64,000 bases of DNA, from the NCBI GenBank assembly GCA_025093985.1, contig JACAAK010000004.1, positions 4,304,175 to 4,368,174 on the forward strand, written 5' to 3'. Of this stretch, positions 44,356 to 57,108 are shown piece by piece. This stretch comes from Calvatia gigantea. Its lineage: Eukaryota; Basidiomycota; Agaricomycetes; Agaricales; Lycoperdaceae. Position numbers and translations under genes: made by a program. How positions within the stretch are numbered: the first letter of the stretch is position 1; the number at the start of each line of letters is the position of its first letter. The notes under the pieces were generated by a model. That model saw nothing but the letters and a program-made list of their open reading frames with translations. It ran no database searches and was not told the DNA's origin.

Positions 44356-44855
44356 TTTGCAGGTCCAAGCGTGCACGTTCTGGTGCATCGTCCGAGGGGC
44401 CCGAATGACCACCGTACGTAGTAGGACTGCCACCGCCAAGTTTTTGGCACTGCTAAAATCTTATTTAGGACGAAAAAGTCAAGGGAACCCAGGGAGGATA
44501 CAATCAGGTACGTCAATACACAATGTTATGGCTATGTACTCATTGGTTTGCATGCAGATGCCCAGTTTGCTCACACCCTGTCCTTGGACAACTCAAAATC
44601 CTTGACGAATGTGCGATCGGCACTGTGGACTGCACGCTTCGAGGGGGAGAACAGGTTCGGGTGGAGAGGGACGCTGTGACGGGCAGTTTGCGATGTCCGA
44701 ACTGCTCGTTCAGATGTTTTATGGGTTCGGAACTTGTGGTGCGTCGCATTATCTTATTGCAAATTTTACTTACTCACTTGTATCCAGAATCATTGCCTCC
44801 AATGTACCCTTCCAGGGATAATGACGACACTCCTGTGTCGCAGACGTACTGGTAA
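44356..44855 (+). CDS. Double-CxxC protein, copy B (frame open)
   Basis: Unlike copy A, this copy reads through both clusters: CPVCSHPVLGQLKILDECA, GGEQVRVERDAVTGSL, RCPNCSFRCFMGSELV. An intron (GTGCGT...TATCCAG, about 44738-44788) leads to SLPPMYPSRDNDDTPVSQTY. A zinc-ribbon-like pair of CxxC motifs is visible; function unknown. Start not determined; upstream coding at 44365 (SKRARSGASSEGPE) meets a stop. Confidence 0.45.
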
Positions 44856-44990
44856 GTTCGCTCACCCCCAGATTACGCGTATAATCACTCACTATGCATC
44901 CGAGGACAGTTTAACCTCTCTAAATGTAGATTTTGTTGGTCCCCGTTTTAATGCAATTGTTATAGTTGTGTTATCAAGTCAGAGTAGGAG

Positions 44991-45410
44991 TTGCAGGTCG
45001 CGAGGCCATTCGCCCTCGCGTTATGTGCAGCACCCATGATCATCCACCAGTCTTCAGGGAGTTCTATGGCCCGTCCTGCGGCTTCTCGCACTCCTTCTCA
45101 CCGCCATTCTCCTGATCTTCCTTCAATCCGTAGCGCCAGTCGTGGCCGCTCTCGTAGCCCTAGTCATCACCGATACTGCGACGGGTATTCTAATTCTTTT
45201 GGTCATCATTCAACGAGTTTCACTTCGACTCCTCTTCATCACCAAATTCCAGAGTTGAGCCCAAGCACCCTTCCGCTCTCACCACAGTCACCAGCGTACA
45301 GTCCGAGGGGCTCACAAGAAGAGGGTATATGTATCGAGTATGTCCACGGCATGCGTCGCTTCGTCTTCTCCCGTACACTTTTTTCCTTGATGCCAACAGG
45401 TACAAGGTGA
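44991..45410 (+). CDS. Ser/Arg/His-rich ORF, copy B
   Basis: Same 139 codons as copy A at 30726-31145, no difference noticed; again followed by a splice donor. Confidence 0.35.
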   Translation: MQVARPFALALCAAPMIIHQSSGSSMARPAASRTPSHRHSPDLPSIRSASRGRSRSPSHHRYCDGYSNSFGHHSTSFTSTPLHHQIPELSPSTLPLSPQSPAYSPRGSQEEGICIEYVHGMRRFVFSRTLFSLMPTGTR

Positions 45411-45904
45411 GTCTTCGTGATTTTTAAAGACACTTTTCGTTGAGTATCGTAGTTCTAAACACAATCATTCTCCTACGTACGCCCACGTTAGTGGGCACCT
45501 CGACCATTAAATGTCTCAACAATCCTTTTCGTCGTGGGGGTCGTTGGTCCAGCAAACCATGGGAACGGAAGCTGTTGACCGGCCCCCGATACCTAAGTGA
45601 TCTCTATCTTATTTCGACCTTCTCCGACTAGCGCTCTCTCGTGATGACGCGTAGCTCAGTCCTCTACTTCCTACGGTGACGACGTTCTCAACAAAATACG
45701 CCGTTCGGTGACCACAACAACTAGCCACGGCCAGTCCAGCGCAAATGGAACAATCAAGCGTTCGGCATTTGAAGGCAGAAACACGATTGCTTACGATCCG
45801 TGGGACCTCTTACCAGATGCAAGTGATGAGGCCATGATGAGTGGAAAGATGCCCACATTGACGCCCTTATGAAGACGCAACAAAGAGAAGGGGAAGCATC
45901 AACA

Positions 45905-46587
45905 GTTGGATTGATTCGCTCTTAGGTGTGTTCTGAACTTAAAGCGACGCTCATGGACTCATTGCTTGAACAGGAGAAACGTGGAACGTCCTCAAAATCT
46001 GTCTTCAGCTGCAGCAGGCTCGGGAATGGTTCCCAAACGGTCTCGTCGACAAACGTGTTCTACAGACTCAAAAATGGAATTTCTTGCTCTTCGACATGCC
46101 TACCCACCTTGTCGCTGATGTACGAACCCAAGAATCTATCATTAACCGCATCGCCGCCCTCCTCATTTCCACAACATCTGCCATTCCACCCAGCGCTCTC
46201 GACATGGAGGCCGTCCAATATCGTATGATATGCCGATTTGTCTCGCATGCAAAGCGTACACGGCCGGCGTGCTGGATAACGGCTTTAGGAGATTGGATTG
46301 CGAAGCACGCGAGGCTGCTTTTCAACAGTGCGACAAAATCTCGCCAATATCAACCACTCCTTCATCCCCCAACCTTCAACCTTCAAATTACCAGTGTATT
46401 TTCCCTCACTCCATTTTGTGATCCGCACACATTCCTGACCCGCAAACGTAAAATAGTGCCACTACGACGAGACCTCCTCAACGCCATCAACAAACTCGCT
46501 AACGGTCGCTCTGGCAAGGCTCACTACCTCCTTCGGCGTGCACCTGCGGTTGAGGTGATGAACCTCCTACGATATTGGGGGTGTTAA
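45905..46587 (+). pseudogene. Unrecognised gene fragment, copy B
   Basis: Counterpart of 31640-32322, identical in the main frame. A C-to-T change at about 46119 affects only the overlapping frame. Confidence 0.4.
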
Positions 46588-46607
46588 TCTGACCTTCACT
46601 TTCAGGC

Positions 46608-48384
46608 ATGAGCTCTCAGAGGGTATCTTCGACCTTGAGATCTTACTTATCCAACGTTATTCAACAAAACCCCAAATACGCAGCCGTAGCCCCAATATGT
46701 CGCTCCCTCCTTCACTACCATTTGCCACCCAGAAGGACCCTTATGTTACAGGCAAGATCTTCGAGGTTAACACTGGTTTCGTTGCTCGGGTTCGATGGGA
46801 GAGGGGCCCTGATACCGTTTTCAAGACGGACACTACCTTTACCCCCACCGCCGTAAGGTTTCATTTGTTTAAGTGCAAGGTGTTAAAGCAAAATAGTGGG
46901 CATGCGGGCACTGTTGAAAAGGACTAGCTTTTGCGAGTGTGCGACAGAGCGCGCTTGTCCCACGAGGAGAACATCCTGGGAGCCATGTATTGCTATATCC
47001 ACGGGCACAGGTGAGCGCCGTGTATCCAGGGAGTCGACAGACACATCCGCACTCACAAATAGCTTTGTAGGTGTCACCGGTGGTGGAAGGGACGATGTCA
47101 GTCTTCATGTCATCCGATTTTGATTGGAAGGGCTGGGAATTAGATTTTGGGGGAAGGGTTTGTTATTGGTCGTCGCCCCCGGTGCTGCTACTCCTCACCT
47201 CAGTCTCAACTCCCCGATATTTGGACGCCCTACCTGACTAAACCCTGGTGAGTTCTTTCCCGTGTTTGGTAGAGTGTTTATAATCGCGATATCTTCAGAT
47301 ACATCTGCGGTCCGCAAAGACTAGGACAGGCAATGGATCCTAGATTGTTTTGCCCTGCGCTTGGATCAGCAGGGTGATGAAAAGAGGACGAGGGCAATGG
47401 ACGACTTTGGAGAAGGCCCCTTGGTGATGTTCAGAAAGTCGGATTCCAGAATCTGTAAGTCATTATTTTGTCTGTATGTAGGTTGATGATCCATTACTGT
47501 TAGTTGAACGCTCTATATAACACTCCATGGTAAATCACCCTCGAAGCCTTGTGCCAATGATTTCAGCGACTAGCCATGCAAGGACCTGCGGTGTGGAGAA
47601 GGAGTGATCGCGACTACAAGAATGTTCAACTTCAAAACTCCAGATCTTTGGTGGGATTTCCCTTGTTCTCAAGAAGTTCATCGCTCCCCAGCCCGCTGTG
47701 CAATAAGGACAATCTGGATGCGCCGAGTGGGTTATTCAATTCTTTCGGACTGTAGCATCATACTACCCGCACTCCCTTGTACCCACACTCCCTTGAATCC
47801 ACGCTCGTTCCACTGTTAACTCACTCATTTGTACTGGTACAATCACACTATAGTCACTCATTAGAAAATCACGCTCATTTGTACTACCAATATTAACCAT
47901 TTGTCGCACTTATGATGAAGTTGGCAGGGCAATGTTGTCCCCGAAGCATGAGAACAAGGTCCACGCGTCAAAAATTTTCGTCTTTTTTTTTTCAACAACC
48001 AACAACTCCAAGCCAGTACTGCTCTCACTCGCTAGAAGTTCCCCACCACTGCGCAACAACGGCCAAGAACTGAGAGTGGGGTCCGCCGGCCATCTCGTTG
48101 TCGAAGGCAAGTCCTGGATCAAACCAAGAAGTGCTTCGCTCGCGGAGGGAAGCTTTTGGAAACCACTCCAGTGGCAGGTGAGTGTGGGCGGGTTGAGAAG
48201 TTCGAACAAGGCACCGGCCCAGAAAAAAAAAAAGGCCAGGTTGTCACAGTCACGGTCACAGTGTTTGCCCCACTTTGCGCGCAAGCAGCTTGGGCAGCAA
48301 GTTATCGATCCCGAAATGCCCGATATGGCATCGCTGGTCTTTTCTGGCGGAGAGTAAGATTTAAATAAGAGCGTATGAGCCTTC
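46608..48384. other. No gene confirmed, copy B
   Basis: Counterpart of 32343-34119, with the same opposed ORFs at 47910-48449 minus and 47932-48357 plus and no recognisable domain. Confidence 0.4.
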
Positions 48385-49893
48385 TTCAACTCTGCCAAGG
48401 GGCGATTTAGAACAAACTTCAAAGGATAGAAAGAGCTTCGGCGGACCATGTTTGACTCGGTACTGTTCCACGATCATCCTTACATTCACCAAAGCTGCCT
48501 CAGCCAACGGTTGTTTTCCCGGTTTCTGCTCTAGATATCCCGGGCGATCAGGATCGACATCGGATAACACCCCAACCGAATTGACGGGCCAGGGGGCACC
48601 AATGGGTGCCGACATAAGCGCCATGATATCAGCCTGCTCAACATCTCGTCTGTAGAGGTGGTTGAGGTTCTATGGCCGAGAGTAGGAGTCGTGAGAGGAA
48701 GGAGTTGTGTCTGGGAGAGGCTCGCGAATCCCCTTGCCCCATGCGATGAGAGGTGCTAGGGTACAATCAGGATCTATCAGAAATCATGGAGATGGGGAAG
48801 ATATGGTAATGACAATGATTGAAATGCTCACGTACGTCTCCGTGGTTCCCAATCACCGACATTCCATGGTCAGCGGTGAATACGAAACTAGTCTCATCAT
48901 CTTTATAAAATTCCTCCTTCATGGGTTTTTCAGTACGTTTGACGATAGAGTCCCCAACTTGGATGTTCTTCATATATTCCGGAGAGTGGGGTCGGTAGGA
49001 ATGTCCCGTAGTATCTAGGCCTAACATGTGTAGGAAGGACACGACTTTATCTGCCCGCATTTTGGCGTTCAGCGCAGGGTCGGCGGTTGTGTTGCGGAAG
49101 AGTGTCTCGACTTGGTTAAGAACCCATCTATCAAGGTCGACGGCATCTAGTGAACGAGTTGAACGAAATTCTAGGTTAACAAGTAGAGGGTATACCTTTC
49201 GTAAAGTCCTCTTCTTCTGTACCATATGGCCACCCCAGAACTCTACCCGGCATGGCACTGCGCGCGAACATAGTTAATATATCTGGCGAACCAAAGGAGA
49301 ACGTCGTGCTTGACTAGTTAAATACAGAGTCAAAATCCACAGGATTAGTCTTCCATCCGTACTAGCCGTCAGAATCACAATACTGCTTCAAGTAATTTGT
49401 ATACATACCTTAGTCACAACAGAAACATCTTCGGACATTCCACCAATAATAGCAACATGCCCTGGTCGACTTTCTCTGGGCAATGAGGGGGCGAGATTCT
49501 GAATGCACCACGGGTTTCTGCTATAGATCTCAGATATGGTGCTATGATCTTCAGAGAGTCTTTGATCTTCGGAAACGGATTCTCATCGAACAAAAGGTCA
49601 GCTCGCAAGCCGTCACCTAAACAATTAAACCGATCAGAGCTTGTCCCCGGGTTTGAAGTTATCTGGAGACGTACCAATGACCAGGACCAACCTCTTTTCC
49701 TTGCCCTGCTTCATTTGAAACCTCTTCATCCCATGAATGACCAGACTCGTGAAGTAGCAGTCGAAGACTGAGCCAACGAAGACGAGGTGGGGGGAGACTG
49801 GTGAGCAGCAGCTTTCTGACGCTATACATTGACTTGACCACACCATGGCATGCAACTGGTGACATGGATTCCGTTCCACGTACTGCGCTTTGT
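48385..49893 (-). pseudogene. MCD4: GPI ethanolamine phosphate transferase 1-like, copy B
   Basis: Same truncation, frame changes and Thr-to-Arg position as copy A. One local difference: 3 extra bases near 48914 make the stretch before FYKDDETSF one codon longer, so that part is slightly better preserved here. Confidence 0.85.
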
Positions 49894-50030
49894 TGTCAGG
49901 GGGTAGAGATTATAAGCCTGGGAGACACGACCATCATCTGGGCGGTGATGACGGAACGGACAAACGAAGTTGAATCATGTGAGTAATTGTCATTACCCGA
50001 TCCAAGTTGGCTTATTCTGCTCAGCACACA

Positions 50031-51832
50031 ATGTCGAAGCCAAAAGTTGCGTACTACTATGACCGTATGTATTCACTTCTACTCACCTTTGGTTGTTATA
50101 TTGACGATAATCAACCATTAGCGGTTGTTGGCTCATACACCTATGGCCTTGGGCATCTTATGAAACCTCACCGGATGCGGGTCGCCCATGACCTCGTCAC
50201 CGCCTACCACATGCTACCCAAGATGCATGTCCTTGTGAGTTTCTCCATTACCCTGGTATACTGCAAGGTTAACAGGACATGGGACTGCTCCAGCGCCCCA
50301 AGCGCGCCAGCCCTAAAACCATGACAGCTTTCCACACCGACGAATATGTCCACTTCCTCACCCGCATCGCCCCTGAAACCGCCGAAGAACTAACATACCA
50401 CGGAACGAGATGTCGGTATTCATGTCTCCGATTCTCGCACTTCCGAAGAACTTACGATGTCTTGAAGTTCTTGTAGGAGACGATAACCCAGCATTCGAGG
50501 GATTATCCGAGTTTTGTTCATTATCAGCTGGAGGTTCAATATGTACGTGCCCATGTCGCCTTTCAAGAATCTACCTAACAAAGTCTAATTCCAGGCGCTG
50601 CTCGGTGAATAGCTTTAGGCGCGGCTGACATCGCCATAAACTGGGCCGGTGGTCTCCAACATGCCAAAAAAACGTGAAGCATCAGGCTTCTGTTACATCA
50701 ACGACATTGGCCTCGGCATCCCCAAACTCCTTCGCTCTTACCTTCGTGTTCTCTACACTGATATCGACTACCACCACGGCGATGGTGTCGAAGAAGCCTT
50801 TTACACCACCGACAGAGTCATGACGTGTAGTTTTCACAAATTTGGTGAGTACTTCCCGGGTACTGGGATGCAGGAGGATAAAGGGAGAAAGAAGGGGAGG
50901 GGATATGCGGTAAATGTACCATTGAAGGATGGAATTACGGATGAATCATTCAAGGGTATTTTCGAGCCCGTAAGTCCGTCATGACCCTCTTCGTATCACA
51001 AGGTACACATCCAATGGGATCACAGGTTATTGCGAAGATCCTCGATGTATTTCAACCCTCAGCAGTAGTACTCCAATGCGGTGCCGACTCACTGGCGGGA
51101 GACAAACGGGCTGCTTCAACATAACTATGAACGGACACGCACACTGTGTACAATTCCTCCGGAAACAGAACATACCGCTCATTCTACTAGGTGGAGGAGG
51201 ATATACCGCGAAGAACGTTGTGAGGACATGGACCTACGAGACGGCATGTGCGCTCGGAATCGAAAACGAGATCGACCCTAACCTACCCTGGAACGAATAC
51301 TCCGAATGGTTTGTGCCAAGATACCGATTAGAAGTGGTGGCGAACAACATGGATGATCTGAATGTTAAGGACGGTTCCCTTGACTGCGTGTGGTGAGCAG
51401 CACCGTTGTTATCAATGACCTTAATGAAACTGACTTGGGTGCCTTGAACTCAGAGTTACAGCCCTTGAACAACCCCAAGTGCTCGTACACGCACCCTCAG
51501 TCCAAATGCATGTCGTGCCAAAAGAAAGCTTGGGCCAACACCCCGGGTTTATTAAAGACGAAGAAGGGTGGGACGAGCTTGACGAACCGCTAGCACGTAA
51601 GTCTTCCTGCTTCTCCTTACCCACCCAAATCCCTCTCACAAAAGAACCAGAGCATGCACGATATAACCCCTGCTCCCTTCTACCCTTACCATGCAACACG
51701 GGAACAAAGAAAATGCCCTGCCTGAAACTACCAACCCTATTTAAGTCCATATTACCCGCTTAAATATGTGCCTAATGCCCTAACAGGTCGAAGCGTCATA
51801 AACTTAATCTAGACGATGTGGGCAATCTGTAA
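50031..51832 (+). pseudogene. Class I histone deacetylase (RPD3-like), copy B
   Basis: Carries the same in-frame TGA, the same A7 frameshift and the same Gln in the catalytic His pair as copy A. The breaks therefore predate the duplication, or arose from one shared assembly consensus. Confidence 0.85.
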
Positions 51833-51977
51833 TTGCTTGACTATCGCTTTTTCATAGAGTTTCGCGAGACCATATGCCGCAGGTGCTCCTTTGTCAACGA
51901 CTATCCCTCAGCGGTTCCACTTCGATTCACCAAAGCTGCAAGATTCTCATCGTATCCGTCGTTACCATTGTTCAACT

Positions 51978-53878
51978 ATGCCTCCAGCGCACCCCTACAC
52001 TGTGCAGCAGCCACATCCTGCCCTGTATCTCCACCCGCTGAATGACTCCTCTGTCCCAAAATATATCTCCGTCGTTGGTGGTTAGCGTGTTAAAATCAAA
52101 CAGCAGACAAACCCCAAACTGCCTCGGGCAGGAGGAGCGGCTTTTTCGACTCCAAAATACTCAGCAGACAGTGCGCGGAGATCTGGGAGGATGGTAGCAA
52201 GGTTCCTTCCCCAAGCTGGTCATTTGAGCCGTTTGTGCTTACCAGTTTGAGCAATTTGCATCAGGACGTCAAGAGCTCCAATGGCACCTTATCAACGGCG
52301 AGCGACTCAGCGCAGAAGACGTCGAGTCTGCGCCTTACGAACTAAAAAGCGACGACATCGTGGTGTGTTCAAACTGCACACAGTTCCCCCGCCTCACCCT
52401 CTTAATTTTTTTACTCAGGAATTCAGTATCGACGTCGTCGGCAAGGACAGCAAGACCGTTATCCACCACCAGCAACAAGACGCCCAGCACTCACTTATGG
52501 GTGCTGGCCAGCCTAGGGGACCTAATGGGATCTGCTGGCAGTTCAACTTCGGTAGTGGTGGGCCTTGGCAACGGCGGCCGGGATGTAATGTCCCCGGGGG
52601 GCTGGGTTTGGCTGGGATGGGCGGGATGGGCGGCAGTATATGCGCCTGCCTGGGAAGTCCGGCCTCACGTTTGAATACACCCGCAACTGCCCTCAGGGTG
52701 AACTCCAAAAGAACCGCGGGACTGGCTCAGAACTCCATTCCTTCTCTGGATCCATGAGCGATATGCACCAAGTCCTTGGTGGTAATAATGTACGCTTTTT
52801 TTTTTTTTTTAATATAAAATTTAGTTTTACGTTATACCGGTTTTGACTGATCAACTACTTTCTATAGCCCGCGAATATCCCCCTACCCTCATTCATTGCC
52901 ACCTGTACGACCTCTACGACAGTCTTCACCAACTCAAGCACAAGAATCGAACCCGGCGCCGTCGAGCATATCACCACCACCACCCTCGGATCAGCCCCCG
53001 CGTGAACAACTGCTACCACCACCACCAACCTCTTCACAGCCCGAGGAACAACCTGCGGCGGCACCCTCACCTCCCACCACTACCTCCACCGCTGTCATCT
53101 CCCAACTCCAATCCCAACTCCTCGATACCCAGACTTCCCTCGCTGAATACGCTAACAAGGTCTGTGCGCTCGAGGTCATCGTGGATCAAGGGTGCATTCG
53201 AAAAGAGCTCCCACATCTACGACTTCATGGAAAGTCGTCAACGGGAGCTCGTTACGGAATCTATGGAGGCGGAACATGACAGGAGTGGTGATCATCATTG
53301 TCACCACCACCTCCGCGACCACCATGACCAAACGGATGATGGTGGGTTGTTGGAACCCACGGGAGGGTTCGACCATGACAACGACGATGATATCCAACAT
53401 ATCCGGATGCTGGATGAGGTTGACGGTGTGGATGAGGATGACACGAGGAGTATCTTCCTCATGAACTTAAGCCTGTTGATGAGGAGGATGAGGAGGATGT
53501 TGCGGCTGTTGATTGTGCGGAGCACGAACACAAGTACGATCTCGAGCGAGAATCTGAAGAGCACGAAGAACGCGGGGATGAAATCGAGTATGGGGAGGAG
53601 GAGGACGGCATCGATGGTAGTCGTGCAGATCCTATAGATCTTGAACGTGAACACGAAGATGGGTCGGACCGACAACGCGATCGGCATCGGAACGCGAGCG
53701 GCAGCTTGGGCAAGAGGCTGCACTACTGAAACGGGAGGACCTCGATGTTGGTCGACCGCGCACGCCGGAGCCTTCCTCTAGTCTCCGAGACGAATCACCG
53801 ACAAAACCGAATGTCAGTATCGCTACTGCTGTTGCCACCAACTCTCCACGCACGAGGTCTGGTACCCTTTTGGGCTAG
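51978..53878 (+). pseudogene. FHA-domain coiled-coil protein, copy B
   Basis: Same frame changes as copy A; one more T in the intron poly-T run near 52798. G-to-A changes near 52101 and 52712 are the only others noticed. Confidence 0.75.
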
Positions 53879-54154
53879 CCCCAGCCGACCACCACCTCCG
53901 CTCCTGCTCACGCATGTCACGCAATCTCCACTCACGACCAAAATTTCACACAACTCGGCCATGACATTCCGGTAACCCCTTTTCAGCAAAACACCTAGCT
54001 TTACTGCTAAACAATCCATCCCTGCCGCTGCCCGTGCCCTGCCCCCCATAGAATCTAACAATGGATGCGTCCGTGCGCATAAATGGCTCAATCAACGGCG
54101 ATACCATTGAGCCGCTAACGTCCGGAGAGGTGATATGTGCCGCCCCAGCAAGCG

Positions 54155-56798
54155 ATGGGCGACTACGAAAATCCATTCAACACTCGTCCCCAGCAAATGG
54201 ACGCTGAGGAGCTCGGCTACTCTCCGTCTCTTCAACACCACCTGGAGAAGTCTCGGTTGCTTGGCTCACCATCCTCCCCATCCTTCATGCCGGACCCTCA
54301 ACCCCTCACCACCTCACAGCACCAGACACGAGCTGCGACCCGCTCCGTATCCTCCGCATCATCATCTTTCGTCTCCTCTCCCCTTAACCCATCCTCTTTT
54401 CATGTCTCCAATCCTTTCACTTGCTCCCTCTCTTCATGGCCGGTGTCCCGCTCCTCCAACCAACCACCTCTCCAAGTTCATGGCCTACGACGACCCAGCT
54501 CACAAATACATTCCTTCCGCCCCACTAGACCGGTCCATCCGTCCCTGCAGGCCTTGGGAATAGAGGATCTATGGTCCTTTATCGGCTTGCAGACGATCGA
54601 GACCGCCCATTTTCGGCCCTCCTCACCTCTCACTCTCCCAATGGCAGCGACCGCGACAGCTTGCTCGTCCCACCCAAGTTCCCTTCAAACCGCGATTCTC
54701 TCATCTCCGATTCAGGCGATTCTCTCATTTCCTTTTTGACAGACTCCAAATACCCCTCTGGTTTTGTGGGCTCGGAACATGGATGGGGTCATTGCCTATC
54801 CTTACGACCTCGCACAAGATGAAATGAGCGCCCCCGATGATGAGGATCTCCTCCACGATCCCTCAACAAAAGGCGGATTCCGCGGAGATGATGGCGCGTT
54901 TCTGGGGAGAGGCATCCTCAACGTCAGCGTCCTGATCTTCCTCATCCTCGCCCTCCTCTCCTTACTCTCTTTATCTTCTACCCCGTCATGACATTCTACC
55001 AGACACAAGCATGTAATGCACGTATCGAAGGAAATGTCCGCGTCAACAACACCGGTGAGCGTTTTCGTTTCATAATCATTTCATAATAATACTATAGGGC
55101 GACATTTTCGCTAACTATGTGTGTCAGGCCAAGCACCTGCGCTTTTTCAGATGCCAGAACTTATAGACTCTGACACTCCCGAAGGAGCACGTAGCCGCAC
55201 CGGATTCGATGGAAACGATTACGAACTCGTATTTTCAGACGAGTTCAACAAAGATGGGAGGACTTTTTTCCCCGGTGATGATCCATATTGGGAAGCTGTC
55301 GACGTTTGGTACGGTGCAACCGGCGACATCGAATGGTATGATCCGGGCCAAGTCACCACGCGCGACGGTGCTCTCGTCATCACCATGGATTCTACCAGCA
55401 CTCTAGAAGCTGGGAAAACACCTGGTATGTGTTTCGGTTAGTTTTCTATAACCTTCTTTTTCTCACCCCGGCTAGGTTCCACCGCCCCGTTCACTGCTGC
55501 TGATAACCATGGCCTCGAGTATCGAAGCGGCATGCTGCAGTCTTGGAACAAGTTTTGTTTCACCAGAGGTTATATCGAAGTTGCCGTAGTATTCCCGGGC
55601 CCGGACGAAAATACACAGGGCTATGTATGTGTTCCCCAATCACTTGATTCCGCGGCCATTTCTCACGACCCATTCTTAGTGGCCCGGCGCTTGGACGATG
55701 GGGAACCTTGCAAGACCTGGATACCCCGCTACTACCGACGGCTTGTGGCCGTACACCTATGACTCCTGCGACATCGGCACGTTTCCCAATCAGACCAATC
55801 GCGATAAACTCGGTCCTCCTGCTGCCATCCATTCGGACGCTTCCCGCTCAAAATACAACTTTGAGCTCAGCTGGTTACCTGGTCAGCGATTATCGTACGT
55901 GTTCACCTAGTCGTTTTCCCCTATGTTGTTCTCATTTTTTGTCCTTCCCAGTGCTTGCTCGTGCCCCAACTCTGACCACCCCGGTCCCGTCTACAACAAG
56001 GGACGCGGTGCCCCTGAAATCGACATCTTCGAGGCTGAGAAAGACAAGGACAACGATATTGGACAAGTCGTGTCACAAAGTTGCCAATTCGCTCCTTTTA
56101 GTCATGACTACTTCTATGACAGCTCCACCGATACAAACCATAAAATTTTTGACACAACACGCACAAGGGCTAATTCATATCACGGTAGCGCTGTCCAGCA
56201 GAGCGTCTCAAGCCTTACCCGCGTCCCCAGCGATATGTTCCAGGGCCTAGGCAAGAACTTCAAGGTCTTCGGTTTCGAGTACTGGTCTGACCCCAACGAT
56301 CCTAAATCCGGCTACGTCGAATGGGTTGTCGATGGCACTCCTTCTCACCGCCTCGGCGCTGGCGCTGTTGGTCCGGATCCTCTCGAGCAGGGCGGTTCTG
56401 GTGTCGGTCAGCGGATAATTCCCGCCGAGCCCATGTCGATCGTTCTTAATTTGGGTATCTCCCGTACGTTCCTTTGTTTAATTTTATATTGCGCGCCCCC
56501 TTTCTCACTCTTTCCACAGCAAACTGGCAAACAATCAACACCGCCTCAATGATGTTCCCTTCCGAGTTCCTCATCGACTACGTGTGGGTCTATCAGCGCA
56601 AAGATCAGGTGAATGTCGGTTGCAATCCGCCAGATTTCCCAACCGCCGATTATATCCAGAGCCATATCCAGGCATACATGGGTGCGTATCACCGCTCATA
56701 ATTAATTTTATTTGAGTGCTGATGTCCGCTAAGATCGAAATATGACTACGTGGCAATGGCCGATACCGAAGAACCAGCTGTATGAGGGTAGTTGTTAG
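54155..56798 (+). pseudogene. KRE6/SKN1-type GH16 protein, copy B
   Basis: Same structure as copy A: N-terminal frame changes, membrane span near 54920-54970, intact GH16 domain with EIDIFEAE at 56016-56039, stop TAG 56796-56798. One Arg-to-Gln change near residue 15 (CGA to CAA, 54195). Confidence 0.85.
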
Positions 56799-57108
56799 CC
56801 CCTCCTTACTGCCTCCCGCCTTCGATGTCACGACTGCCCACGATCGGGTCAAAATATATATTTAGACTTTTAATTAGCCCGTTCCCTCGTTTTTCATGAC
56901 GCTCTTTTTACCCTTCTCGTAGGCAATAGTCTTAATCGCTAGCTTCTGGCGGTTTTCGTAATTCGCTCACTATATCACACACAAACGACGGACATTGAAC
57001 AATTCCCTCTTTATACTTGCTTCCTTGTCTTTTTTCCCCAATTTCCGGGACTTTCCCTTATATGCCGCGAGGGCATTTTGGTGATACGTGCATGGGACTT
57101 GTTATTTT
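56799..57108. other. 3' flank of the GH16 gene, copy B
   Basis: Same 310 bp as in copy A, up to the duplication border at TGTTATTTT. Confidence 0.5.

Larger units (their letters stand above)
43118..57108 (+). repeat. 14-kb direct duplication, copy B
   Basis: Same order and orientation as copy A at an offset of 14214 bp at the left, 14265-14269 bp through most of it. It contains a 54-bp stretch near 43745-43798 absent from A, carrying the GAATCTACTCGTCGAGGCGA motif. Ends at TGTTATTTT before a different flank. Confidence 0.95.
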
